DNA of 10,950 bases, taken from positions 1-10,950 of the forward strand of contig JABIYQ010000286.1 in assembly GCA_018702715.1 (NCBI GenBank), given 5' to 3'. Under the pieces are notes generated by a model, which was given only the letters and a program-made list of their open reading frames with translations, was not told the DNA's origin and made no database searches. The translations under genes and the position numbers were made by a program. The DNA is from Desulfobacula sp. GTDB taxonomy: Bacteria > Desulfobacterota > Desulfobacteria > Desulfobacterales > Desulfobacteraceae. This document shows, in pieces, positions 1 through 6,675 of this stretch (positions are counted from its first letter, which is position 1; every line of letters begins with the position of its first letter).

Positions 1-686
1 ATGATGTTATCAATCTGGGTATCGGCATGGCCGACGGCATTGCCAATGTGGCCAACGAAGAAGGCGTGCTTGATGAATTTACACTCACGGCGGAACCCGG
101 GATCATCGGCGGCATGCCTGCTGGAGGCCCGGCTTTTGGTGCCTGCATGAACCCCCAAGCCATCATTTCTCAACCCTCACAATTTGACTTTTATCATGGC
201 GGCGGTCTTGATATCTCTTTTCTGGGGCTTGCCCAGGTAGACAATAAAGGCAACAGCAATGTCAGCAAGTTCGGTCCCAAATTTCAAGGAACCGGAGGAT
301 TTATAGACATCTCCCAGAATGCCAAAAAGGTTGTATTTTTAGGAACATTTACAGCCAGCGGCCTTGATGTAGAGATTAATGATACCTTTCTTACAATTAA
401 GAGTGAAGGAAAGGTTAAAAAATTTGTAAACGAGGTAGAACAGATTACCTTTAGTGCCAAACAGGCCCTGGATACAAAACGACCGGTTCTCTATATAACT
501 GAAAGATGTGTTTTTATATTGACCGATCAAGGACTCATGCTCACTGAAGTTGCGCCGGGAATTGACATTAAAAAAGATATTCTTGCCCACATGCAATTTA
601 AACCGATAGTGGCAGATGATGTAAAGGCAATGGATACAAGATTATTTTCCAAAAATGCAATGGGGCTTGCCCATGATATCTTGTAA
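1..686 (+). CDS. Acyl-CoA:carboxylate CoA-transferase (YdiF/propionate CoA-transferase type), C-terminal part
   Basis: This is the 3' part of a class I CoA-transferase, which moves CoA between an acyl-CoA and a free short-chain acid such as acetate or propionate through a glutamyl-CoA thioester. The frame is open from base 3 to the TAA at 684-686, and the gene begins left of the window. The codon at 93-95 is a Glu in a TAEPGIIGGMPAGG context, which matches the catalytic Glu region of the family. Downstream, the blocks FDFYHGGGLDISFLGLAQVD, NVSKFGP, FLGTFTASGLDVEI, YITERCVF and the terminal LFSKNAMGL follow the Clostridium propionicum Pct/YdiF pattern as I remember it. Full-length proteins are about 520 residues, so roughly the last 45 percent is present. 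The next gene starts 58 bases downstream on the same strand. The class is well supported; the acyl substrate cannot be told from this part. Confidence 0.9.
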   Translation, partial: DVINLGIGMADGIANVANEEGVLDEFTLTAEPGIIGGMPAGGPAFGACMNPQAIISQPSQFDFYHGGGLDISFLGLAQVDNKGNSNVSKFGPKFQGTGGFIDISQNAKKVVFLGTFTASGLDVEINDTFLTIKSEGKVKKFVNEVEQITFSAKQALDTKRPVLYITERCVFILTDQGLMLTEVAPGIDIKKDILAHMQFKPIVADDVKAMDTRLFSKNAMGLAHDIL

Positions 687-744
687 AATTCACGAACAAT
701 AGCTATAAACAACTATAAAATCACTATAATATTAGGATGAACAA

Positions 745-1560
745 TTGACTCCAAATAACAAAGATGACTTGAGTCTCCAGATTATTAATAAATCCCTGGA
801 ATTTGGCGCTTCTCTAGCTGGAATTGCAAATGTCACTGAACTCAAAAAGTCTCCCTCCCATATCATAGCCCAGAAAATACCGGGATTCCTCAGTACGGGA
901 ACCAAACAGGTTGAAGATAAAAAACAAGGGGAAATCCATTGGCCTGACAATGCTAAATCCGCTGTTGTCATTGCCGTTGAGCATCCTCTGGGCGAACCGG
1001 ATATGGACTGGTGGCTCATGGGTTCCAAGGGCGGAACAAAGGGAAATGCAAAATTAATCGCTGTGTTTTCCAAACTGGCAGACTGGCTTGAAAAAGAGAA
1101 ACAGATTCCATATATAAAACTTGCCTACCATATCGAACATGGTGCTGTTTTCATGAAAGACGCTGCAGTTTTAGGAGGGCTTGGGTGCATCGGTAAAAAC
1201 AATATACTTGTTACACCCCGGTTCGGGTCAAGGATTCGCCTCAGGGTCATGCTGCTGGATGTAGATCTGCCTTCCACTGGAATCCTGAATTTTGACCCCT
1301 GCCCTGACTGCAAAGAGTATTGCAGGAAAGCATGCCCGCAAAAAGCCTTTGACAAAAAAATTTATTCGGGTCAGGAATATGGGCTAAATGAGTTACCGGG
1401 AAGAACGGGTGTATACAGCAGGGACAAATGTAAGCTTCAGATGGAAAAGAATGAAGCCAACGGCAAGGATGTTGACATTGAAGGCAGTGATAAAAAAAGG
1501 CGTGAAATCAGATATTGCAGAATCTGTGAAATGGCTTGCCCCGTTGGTAAGTCTTCTTAA
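745..1560 (+). CDS. Double [4Fe-4S] protein related to epoxyqueuosine reductase (QueG-like, short)
   Basis: A 271-residue protein resembling the catalytic and ferredoxin parts of the QueG family, but without the C-terminal repeat region that makes QueG about 380 residues. Residues 145-153 (GLGCIGKNN) match the conserved QueG GLGWxGK segment. Eight cysteines can ligate two cubane clusters: 186, 189, 193 and 197 (CPDCKEYCRKACP), then 229, 258, 261 and 265 (CRICEMACP). In an ungapped by-eye alignment with remembered QueG, the catalytic Asp position is Glu131, so the normal epoxyqueuosine reaction is doubtful. Such stand-alone proteins are often annotated as epoxyqueuosine reductase or 4Fe-4S double-cluster protein; a reductase or electron-transfer role is the safest call. 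The start is TTG 745, preceded by AGGAT at 734-738; the nearby ATG at 737 reaches a stop after three codons. It lies between a CoA-transferase and a methionine-synthase-like gene, all on the same strand. Confidence 0.75.
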   Translation: MTPNNKDDLSLQIINKSLEFGASLAGIANVTELKKSPSHIIAQKIPGFLSTGTKQVEDKKQGEIHWPDNAKSAVVIAVEHPLGEPDMDWWLMGSKGGTKGNAKLIAVFSKLADWLEKEKQIPYIKLAYHIEHGAVFMKDAAVLGGLGCIGKNNILVTPRFGSRIRLRVMLLDVDLPSTGILNFDPCPDCKEYCRKACPQKAFDKKIYSGQEYGLNELPGRTGVYSRDKCKLQMEKNEANGKDVDIEGSDKKRREIRYCRICEMACPVGKSS

Positions 1561-1693
1561 TACAAGATTCTCTACCCTGGCAAATATCCAGCCTGCCATC
1601 TTTTGTTCTCATTTATTACCAAAGATGATATACTCGTTCACTCAATGCAATTTAATATCGGAATTTAAAAACAATTTTGGATGAAAAAATAAA

Positions 1694-2761
1694 ATGAAAA
1701 ATTTTAAAGCTAATGGTCTGCCCCTTTTAATCGGAAGTCTTCCCATGGAAAGTCATGAGAAAGCAACAAAACTTGTTCTTGAGTATACTCCTGATATCCC
1801 GCTATGGGTACAACTGCCTCAATACAAAGAAGAAGGGATGGTTCCTCAATTTCTTCCGGGACTTCCAGGGTTTACAGGTGCATCAGGCAAAAACCTTCTT
1901 GATACATCAAAGCCTGAATTTGATGAAGAATTCCTTGCCTTTTTTGAAGAATATTTATCTGTAACCGAATCCGGAGGTGATCTTAGGGCCTCAAGATTTG
2001 CCTTGTCCGGCACACGGGGAAAAGGTTTTTTTGAATTTTTAAAACAGGTGGATGAAAAAGATAGCCCTTTTATAGCTTTAAAAGGCCAGGTAACAGGTCC
2101 CATAACATTTGGGACTGCTGTAAAAGATGAAACGGATAAAGATATATTTTACAACGGCCAGTTAAAAGATGCAGCCATAAAAAAACTGGCCCTGAATGCC
2201 AGGTGGCAGGCCTTGGAATTTTCAAAAAGAGGGGCTGTCCCCATTATTTTCATTGATGAACCTGCATTGGCTGGATTTGGAACTTCTGTATATATTACCA
2301 TTACCAAAGAAGATGTCGTTCAAAGCATTGAAGAAATTATCCTGGAGATACATGCTGAAAAAGGTCTTGCAGGCGTACATGTCTGTGCCAACACAGAATG
2401 GGATATGCTTTTAGGCTCAAAGGTCGATATCATAAGCTTTGATGCATATTCTTTTTTTGATAAATTTATCCTTTACCCTGAAATGATTAAAGCTTATTTA
2501 GGGCAGGGGAAAATTCTTGCCTGGGGTATTGTCCCGACATCCAAAGCCGAAGTGATTGCAGCACAAACCAGCCAGGGACTTGTTCAAATGCTCCATGCCC
2601 AGATGGATGAGTTAGCAAGCAAAACCGGGATTGATAAAGAGACCATCATCTCGCAGTCCTTTATTACCCCCAGCTGCGGAACAGGCTCTTTAGATCTTGA
2701 CTCTGCCAAAACAGTATTAAGATTGACCAAAGAAGTGTCAAAGGCCTTTAGACAAAACTAA
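1694..2761 (+). CDS. Stand-alone MetE C-terminal/UROD-fold methyltransferase (methionine synthase-like)
   Basis: A 355-residue protein of the cobalamin-independent methionine synthase/uroporphyrinogen decarboxylase barrel superfamily. It corresponds to the catalytic C-terminal half of MetE and lacks the N-terminal MetE domain. Visible features are GQVTGPITFG near residues 131-140, FIDEPAL (Glu189), the zinc-type His229-Val-Cys231 pair, and Cys328 in TPSCGTGSLD. The MetE Glu zinc-ligand position aligns with Asp250 in IISFDAY, an unusual substitution. MetE-type enzymes methylate the thiol of homocysteine at zinc; short forms in anaerobes have been proposed to take methyl groups from donors other than methyl-folate, such as corrinoid proteins. 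The true acceptor and donor here are unknown. A ribosome site before ATG 1694 is weak (TGGATG at 1678-1683). The Fe-S protein gene ends 133 bases upstream, and the minus-strand neighbour ends 13 bases downstream. Confidence 0.8.
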   Translation: MKNFKANGLPLLIGSLPMESHEKATKLVLEYTPDIPLWVQLPQYKEEGMVPQFLPGLPGFTGASGKNLLDTSKPEFDEEFLAFFEEYLSVTESGGDLRASRFALSGTRGKGFFEFLKQVDEKDSPFIALKGQVTGPITFGTAVKDETDKDIFYNGQLKDAAIKKLALNARWQALEFSKRGAVPIIFIDEPALAGFGTSVYITITKEDVVQSIEEIILEIHAEKGLAGVHVCANTEWDMLLGSKVDIISFDAYSFFDKFILYPEMIKAYLGQGKILAWGIVPTSKAEVIAAQTSQGLVQMLHAQMDELASKTGIDKETIISQSFITPSCGTGSLDLDSAKTVLRLTKEVSKAFRQN

Positions 2762-2774
2762 AACCATGGTCATA

Positions 2775-3437
2775 TTATTGATTTTCTCTCAAGGCTTCTG
2801 CTGAAAAATCTTTGGAACGTCTTTCAAGATCTTCAAAATATAAAGGGTAGCTTTTCTTTGACTCGGTAATAATTGTCTCCCATGGAAGATCTGCAAATGA
2901 ACCATGGTCTTTTACATATTCCATATGTTGGTTCCCTGATTTATCAAAGGGATGGAATATAGAATCTGTCGTTCCATCAAATTCCAAAGGTTTTACATTA
3001 AAATTATCGCAAAGCTCAAGGTTGAATGCCGGAGTAGCCTTCACCCATTTGCTGTTTAAAAACAATTCCGTATAGCCATGGTAAACATAAACATCTGTTC
3101 CCATTAATTTCATCAGCCGCTTTGTGGTCAGATGATTTTTAACATCAGCAAATCCAAGCCTTGCAGGTATTTTCTGGCTTCTGGCGCATGCAGTCAGAAG
3201 AACGGCCTTGGCTACGCAATATCCATATTTTTTATTTAGAACAGAGCTTGCCTTCATGGATTCTTTATAAGGCTCCATGCTATAGGGGTTGTATCTGATG
3301 TTATCCCTTACTGCATAATAAAGCTGGACCGCCTTTTCTATCTCTTTTTCACCTGATTTAGTATGCTTATTTGCAAACTCAATCACTGCCGGATGATCAC
3401 TGTCAATATAATATGTGGGGTTAAGATATTTTTCCAT
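2775..3437 (-). CDS. Transglutaminase-fold family protein
   Basis: A 220-residue soluble protein with a transglutaminase/cysteine-protease-like core and no signal peptide or membrane segment. Cys74 in KYGYCVAKAVLL is the expected nucleophile and His120 in VYHGYTELFL the expected catalytic His. The segment WVKATPAFN (131-139) lies where most members have an Asp (V-D-A-T type), but Lys133 stands there, so the third catalytic residue is missing or supplied elsewhere. The same WVKATPAFN pattern is, from memory, typical of one bacterial subgroup, so this is probably not a mutation. Members can act as peptidases, amidases or transamidases; no substrate is evident. The start is ATG at 3437-3435. The only Shine-Dalgarno-like AGGA lies about 13 bases upstream. 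The gene is convergent with the methionine-synthase-like gene and appears to be monocistronic. Confidence 0.82.
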   Translation of the reverse strand: MEKYLNPTYYIDSDHPAVIEFANKHTKSGEKEIEKAVQLYYAVRDNIRYNPYSMEPYKESMKASSVLNKKYGYCVAKAVLLTACARSQKIPARLGFADVKNHLTTKRLMKLMGTDVYVYHGYTELFLNSKWVKATPAFNLELCDNFNVKPLEFDGTTDSIFHPFDKSGNQHMEYVKDHGSFADLPWETIITESKKSYPLYFEDLERRSKDFSAEALRENQ

Positions 3438-3460
3438 CGTATAGATCTGTTCCTAATTCT

Positions 3461-3482
3461 GATTATATAAAAGTGTATAATC
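3461..3482 (-). promoter_or_regulatory. Candidate -10 box within a 7-bp inverted repeat upstream of the transglutaminase gene
   Basis: GATTATA (3461-3467) and TATAATC (3476-3482) form a perfect 7-bp inverted repeat with an 8-base spacer. Read on the minus strand, 3467-3462 is TATAAT, a perfect -10 hexamer about 25 bases before the ATG at 3437. No convincing -35 box is present. The repeat could be an operator over the promoter or just AT-rich sequence symmetry. Confidence 0.3.
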
Positions 3483-3584
3483 TATAGCACCTATGGATCG
3501 CAAATGAAATACTTCAAAATTTCTGTTCCATTGATATTTTTTTTATCCTAATTAAAAAAGGACAGTGAAAAAAAGGGGATCTTA

Positions 3585-3600
3585 TTGTATCTCGAAACAA
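3585..3600. promoter_or_regulatory. Interrupted palindrome, possible activator site 1
   Basis: TTGTATCTCGAAACAA reads TTGTxTCxxGAxACAA on both strands (12 of 16 positions symmetric). It ends three bases before a second, stronger palindrome and lies about 85-100 bases upstream of the sigma-54 promoter candidate, a normal place for enhancer-binding protein sites. Binding is inferred, not shown. Confidence 0.35.
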
Positions 3601-3603
3601 AAA

Positions 3604-3622
3604 TGTCCCATAATTTGAGACA
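3604..3622. promoter_or_regulatory. 19-bp interrupted palindrome, likely enhancer-binding protein site
   Basis: TGTCCCATAATTTGAGACA is symmetric at seven of nine half-site pairs apart from its centre, giving TGTCxCAxA-N-TxTGxGACA with outer arms TGTC and GACA. Its centre is about 73 bases upstream of the -24 element at 3685. Palindromes of this form are typical upstream activator sites of NtrC-family regulators. The activator encoded at 5233-6618 is the obvious candidate to bind it, by proximity only. Confidence 0.5.
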
Positions 3623-3684
3623 CAAACCTGTTGATTGTACTTTTTTGCCTTCCCTTTCTCAGGTCCGGCCTGCATTATAATACA

Positions 3685-3700
3685 TGGCATAGTTTATGCT
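3685..3700 (+). promoter_or_regulatory. Sigma-54 (-24/-12) promoter of the HEAT/small protein/ferredoxin cluster
   Basis: TGGCATAGTTTATGCT matches the sigma-54 consensus TGGCACRNNNNTTGCW at all but two defined positions. The essential GG (3686-3687) and GC (3698-3699) are separated by exactly ten bases. Transcription would start near 3711-3713, giving a leader of about 45 bases before ATG 3758. An upstream palindrome pair and a nearby gene for a GAFTGA-containing activator support the call. The remainder of the 3438-3757 intergenic region holds A/T-rich tracts with no coding potential that I can see. Confidence 0.65.
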
Positions 3701-3757
3701 TTTTAATCTAATAAGTTTTCTAGTAAGCGCTTCAAATTTAAATAAAAAAGGTGTTCC

Positions 3758-4450
3758 ATGACAAAACCCTATGGAAGAAAAACAAAAAAAAAGGTGGGAG
3801 AAATCCTTTTGGAGCCCTGTCAGGAAACAGCCATGGAAAAGCTGGAACTGATTGCTGATGAGCAATTGGTGGGGCATCTTTTTTCTCATTTTTACCATAA
3901 AAATGAATTGATAAAATTCCGAAGCATCACAGCAATGGGACAACTTGGATCACGTGTAGGGCAAAAAAATATGGAAAAAGCCAGGATTATCCTGCGTCGG
4001 ATCATGTGGAATCTGAATGATGAATCAGGAGGGATTGGATGGGGATCACCTGAGGCAATGGGAGAAATCCTTTACCAGAGCCCGGAACTTGCCCTGGAAT
4101 TTAAATCCATTCTTTTCTCATACCTTGATCCAGAGGGCAATTATATAGAACATGAAGCACTTCAAAGGGGTGTTTTATGGGGGATTGGGACATACCTTGC
4201 ATCATCCCCCAGTGACCTGAATAAAAAAACCCAAGGACTTTTATATGGATATTTACATTCTTTTGACCCCATAAAAAGGGGATATGCCGTCAGAGCCCTT
4301 ATTAATGCCAAATGTTTCGATTGCAGTCTTGTGCCTGAATACATTATTACAGACAATAATCAAATTGATATCTTTGTTAATTGGAATTTTATTGCAACAC
4401 GCATTTCAAACATGGCGCTGACCTGTGAAAACAACAAAATATTTGCCTAA
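3758..4450 (+). CDS. HEAT-like repeat protein, first gene of a putative sigma-54-controlled cluster
   Basis: A 230-residue, predicted soluble protein with no signal peptide. It is helix-rich and looks like a HEAT/armadillo-type repeat scaffold: helical pairs recur around residues 25-70 (KLELIADEQLVGHL, FRSITAMGQLGSRVG), 70-130 (ARIILRRIMWNLNDESGG, WGSPEAMGEILYQSP) and 130-190 (HEALQRGVLWGIGTYL, GYAVRALINA). The GGIGWGSPEAMGEIL segment is distinctive. It resembles, from memory, a family of uncharacterised proteins in sulfate reducers (DVU0298-like); I could not check this. A ribosome site AAGGTG lies at 3748-3753, 4 bases before ATG 3758. Two same-strand small genes follow, so it may be a scaffold or partner for the ferredoxin. 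It has two cysteines near residues 188-191 (KCFDC). No enzymatic motif is visible. Confidence 0.8.
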   Translation: MTKPYGRKTKKKVGEILLEPCQETAMEKLELIADEQLVGHLFSHFYHKNELIKFRSITAMGQLGSRVGQKNMEKARIILRRIMWNLNDESGGIGWGSPEAMGEILYQSPELALEFKSILFSYLDPEGNYIEHEALQRGVLWGIGTYLASSPSDLNKKTQGLLYGYLHSFDPIKRGYAVRALINAKCFDCSLVPEYIITDNNQIDIFVNWNFIATRISNMALTCENNKIFA

Positions 4451-4510
4451 TCTATTTTTTGGCATGCTTATTGAAAAATTAAAAAAGAATCTAAAAAAGA
4501 GGCTGGCTAT

Positions 4511-4771
4511 ATGTGTGAAATAAATGATGATAATGAATCAGTGCTTAAAAAAAAATGTGACATAAATATTGCCCGTACCATTGATCTTGCAAACCAGATG
4601 ATCAAACTTGCGCAGACCGGGTACGAACAAAGGGAAGACCCTGCTTGTGGTGTTCTTTATGGTATACTTCTGGACTCTGGATACAGGGTCCTTGACCTTG
4701 CCCAAAAAGAAAAGAATAAACATATGAAAAAAGGCGGGTGGGGAAATTCAATACAAAAGGGAACGCCATAA
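4511..4771 (+). CDS. Small conserved-looking protein of unknown function (86 aa)
   Basis: I cannot assign a function. The protein is predicted soluble and mostly helical, with a core TIDLANQMIKLAQTGYEQREDPACGVLYGILLDSGYRVLDLAQKEK, of which the pattern of a Leu-Ala helix, an REDPACGVLYG turn and a second helix ending in a charged tail looks like a genuine small family in sulfate reducers (from memory). Its cysteines are at residues 2, 16 and within the PACG turn. It has a strong ribosome site (GAGG at 4499-4502, 8 bases before ATG 4511). It sits 60 bases after the HEAT-like gene and three bases before the ferredoxin gene, so it is probably co-transcribed and may serve the same complex. The minus-strand frames across it are long but lack such signals. 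Confidence 0.75.
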   Translation: MCEINDDNESVLKKKCDINIARTIDLANQMIKLAQTGYEQREDPACGVLYGILLDSGYRVLDLAQKEKNKHMKKGGWGNSIQKGTP

Positions 4772-4774
4772 ACC

Positions 4775-4960
4775 ATGAAAATTCCTGTTGTTGATTTGAG
4801 TTGCTGTATTCTCTGCGAAATCTGCGTTGATGTGGCCCCCCTTGCATTTGCCATAAATGATGCAGGTTTTGTTGAAGTGCTTCCCCTTGACGACTACTCA
4901 GATGAAGATATCCATGAAGCCATTAAAAATTGTCCCAAAGACTGTATCACCTGGGAATAA
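4775..4960 (+). CDS. Single-cluster [4Fe-4S] ferredoxin
   Basis: A 61-residue cytoplasmic electron carrier of the monocluster bacterial ferredoxin type (Desulfovibrio/Thermotoga-like). Cys11, Cys14 and Cys17 form the CxxCxxC motif, and Cys53 in NCPKDCITWE supplies the fourth ligand before Pro54. Cys10 and Cys57 are extra. The second half of an eight-iron ferredoxin motif is absent, as usual for this type, and the acidic middle (DDYSDEDIHEAI) is typical. It starts at ATG 4775, three bases after the preceding stop, with AAGGGA at 4757-4762. It is the last gene of the putative cluster and likely donates or accepts electrons for an unidentified partner. Confidence 0.9.
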   Translation: MKIPVVDLSCCILCEICVDVAPLAFAINDAGFVEVLPLDDYSDEDIHEAIKNCPKDCITWE

Positions 4961-5232
4961 TTTTTTATTCAGAAGATTTTTCTACTTGCTCCCAAATCTC
5001 ACCCACCCCATCTAAAACCTTATAATAAACAAGCCCGCAGCCATTAAAGGGGTATCGACAAGACAATCTCATTTGCAACGCAGCCAGCGGTGGGGACTTT
5101 ACCCCAAGGGATTAAATTTTGAAAATATTTGCCTCACCATAAAAAAAACATTGCGCACGATACACAAATGTGTCATTTACCTTTTCAATACTTAAAAATA
5201 TTAATTGCCTTTTGCATTTGGGAAATAACACA
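4961..5232. other. Intergenic region before the sigma-54 activator gene
   Basis: This 272-base stretch holds no convincing gene. A weak AT hairpin, GAATAA-TTTT-TTATTC, spans 4955-4970 over the ferredoxin stop. TGGGG/CCCCA at 5091-5106 could form a 5-bp stem with a 6-base loop. ACACA-AA-TGTGT at 5162-5173 is a short palindrome that could be an operator for the activator gene. I found no sigma-54 promoter here, so the activator may have its own ordinary promoter. A GTG at 5170 opens the reading frame but lies inside the palindrome, and it is a poorer start than ATG 5233. Confidence 0.5.
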
Positions 5233-6618
5233 ATGACTGACTTGAACCAATCCATTCTTGATCATGACAACCTTAATCTTGTTCTCGATAACCTGAAACT
5301 TGGCATTATTGCCCATACCCCCGATAGAATCATCACTGTTTTTAACAAAGAAGCAGAAAAAATTACAGGATATCTGAAACAAGAGGTTATTGGAAAAGAC
5401 TGCCATAAAGTTTTTCAGACACCTTTTTGCGGGGGAAAATGTTCTTTTTGCGATGACACACCAGAGTTTCCTTTTGGTTCAAAAGAATATCCTTTGAACA
5501 TTATAACAAAAGACGGCTCAACCCGTCAGCTTGAAATGACAGTCTCTGCCATCATCAATCATGATAATATATTAAAGGGAGTGCTGGCTTCATTCAGGGA
5601 TATGACCGAATCTTTTAACCTGTCCTTAAAGGCTGAAAACCTTTCCAACTTTGCAGGTATTATAGGAAAGGATAAAGCGATGCAGGATATTTTCAGACAA
5701 ATAAGGGATGTTGCCCTGTACAATTATCCTGTACATGTTTCTGGTGACACGGGTACGGGAAAAGAACGGGTGGCGTTTGCCATTCATGATATCAGCTCAT
5801 ATGGAAGCGGTGCCTTTGTTCCTGTAAATTGCGGAGCCATCCCTGAAGGGATTGTGGAAAGTGAATTATTCGGACATGTCAAAGGGGCTTTCACAGGAGC
5901 CATCAAAGAAAGAAAAGGAAGATTTGAACTGGCCCATAAGGGAACTCTCTTTCTAGATGAAGTGGCTGATCTGCCCTTAAAAACACAGGTAAAGATTTTA
6001 AGATTTTTACAGGAAGGCTCTTTTGAAAAAGTCGGAGGGGAGAAAAAAGTTTCTGTTGATGTCAGAATTATCAGTGCGGCCAATAAAAATCTTAAAGAGG
6101 AAGTTATGGCCGGCAGATTCAGGGAAGACCTTTTTTACAGACTCAATGTCATCCCCATCCATCTTCCTCCCTTACGACAGCGCAAAAGTGATATCCCTCT
6201 TTTGGCCGGTCACTTTTTAAAGGAAGCGGAACAGGAAAGCCCAAATGCAATTCCAGAACTTGCCGATGAAGCCCTTGATATAATGCTTGATTATCATTGG
6301 CCGGGAAATGTCAGGGAATTAAAAAATATGATCCAGTTTTCCGTTGTGCGTTCAAGAGGGAACAAAATTTTGCCGTCGGATCTGCCCATGGAAATCATCA
6401 AGGACAGGGATATTACCTTTCAGCCCTCAAACAGCCCAAAAGCACCAGAGATTATTCTTACCAAGGGTAAACTTGATATTGAATCTGTTAAGACTGCCAT
6501 CAAACAAACCGGTGGAAATAAATCTAAAGCCGCAAGGGTGCTAGGTGTGGGAAGAGCAACCCTTTACAGATTTTTTGCCCGGAATGAAGAAATAAAAAAT
6601 TATGTGGATCAGTTTTAA
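5233..6618 (+). CDS. Sigma-54-dependent transcriptional activator with Cys-rich PAS domain
   Basis: A 461-residue enhancer-binding protein that would hydrolyse ATP to open sigma-54 promoters. Residues about 15-125 form a PAS domain with four cysteines (57, 66, 70 and 73; FCGGKCSFC), a set that could bind a metal or Fe-S centre or sense redox, as seen in related delta-type regulators. The AAA+ domain follows with Walker A GDTGTGKE (171-178), the sigma-54-contacting GAFTGA loop (218-223) and Walker B GTLFLDE (237-243). A Fis-type helix-turn-helix (about 414-461, GGNKSKAARVLGVGRATLYR) ends the protein. No receiver domain is present, so it is not a classic two-component regulator. ATG 5233, with GGGAA at 5220-5224, is preferred over GTG 5170, which adds 21 unconvincing residues. 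It lies downstream of the putative target cluster. Confidence 0.92.
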   Translation: MTDLNQSILDHDNLNLVLDNLKLGIIAHTPDRIITVFNKEAEKITGYLKQEVIGKDCHKVFQTPFCGGKCSFCDDTPEFPFGSKEYPLNIITKDGSTRQLEMTVSAIINHDNILKGVLASFRDMTESFNLSLKAENLSNFAGIIGKDKAMQDIFRQIRDVALYNYPVHVSGDTGTGKERVAFAIHDISSYGSGAFVPVNCGAIPEGIVESELFGHVKGAFTGAIKERKGRFELAHKGTLFLDEVADLPLKTQVKILRFLQEGSFEKVGGEKKVSVDVRIISAANKNLKEEVMAGRFREDLFYRLNVIPIHLPPLRQRKSDIPLLAGHFLKEAEQESPNAIPELADEALDIMLDYHWPGNVRELKNMIQFSVVRSRGNKILPSDLPMEIIKDRDITFQPSNSPKAPEIILTKGKLDIESVKTAIKQTGGNKSKAARVLGVGRATLYRFFARNEEIKNYVDQF

Positions 6619-6630
6619 CAAAAAAAAGGA

Positions 6631-6675
6631 ATGGGCGGTTACAAAATGTCAATTGCCCCTGGATTTGGCCTATGA
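6631..6675 (+). other. Possible 14-codon leader ORF overlapping the acyltransferase start
   Basis: ATG 6631 opens MGGYKMSIAPGFGL and stops with TGA at 6673-6675, which overlaps the acyltransferase ATG at 6672-6674 in an ATGA arrangement. An AAGGA lies directly before it at 6626-6630, too close for a good ribosome site for ATG 6631 but about 15 bases from the in-frame ATG 6646. Since the acyltransferase itself lacks a strong ribosome site, translational coupling is possible. It may equally be chance. Confidence 0.2.

Noticed and set aside
1388..1684. Plus-strand open frame of 98 codons past the end of the Fe-S protein gene
   Set aside because: Most of it is an overlapping frame of the real gene; its tail has no recognisable motif, and the Fe-S protein ends normally after its last CxxCxxxCP.
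4460..4475. Second sigma-54-like element TGGCATGCTTATTGAA before the 86-residue gene
   Set aside because: The essential -12 GC is GA here, and the first gene's promoter already explains expression.
5170..5232. GTG 5170 as the activator start
   Set aside because: It adds 21 residues without family resemblance and lies in a palindrome; ATG 5233 has a properly spaced GGGAA.
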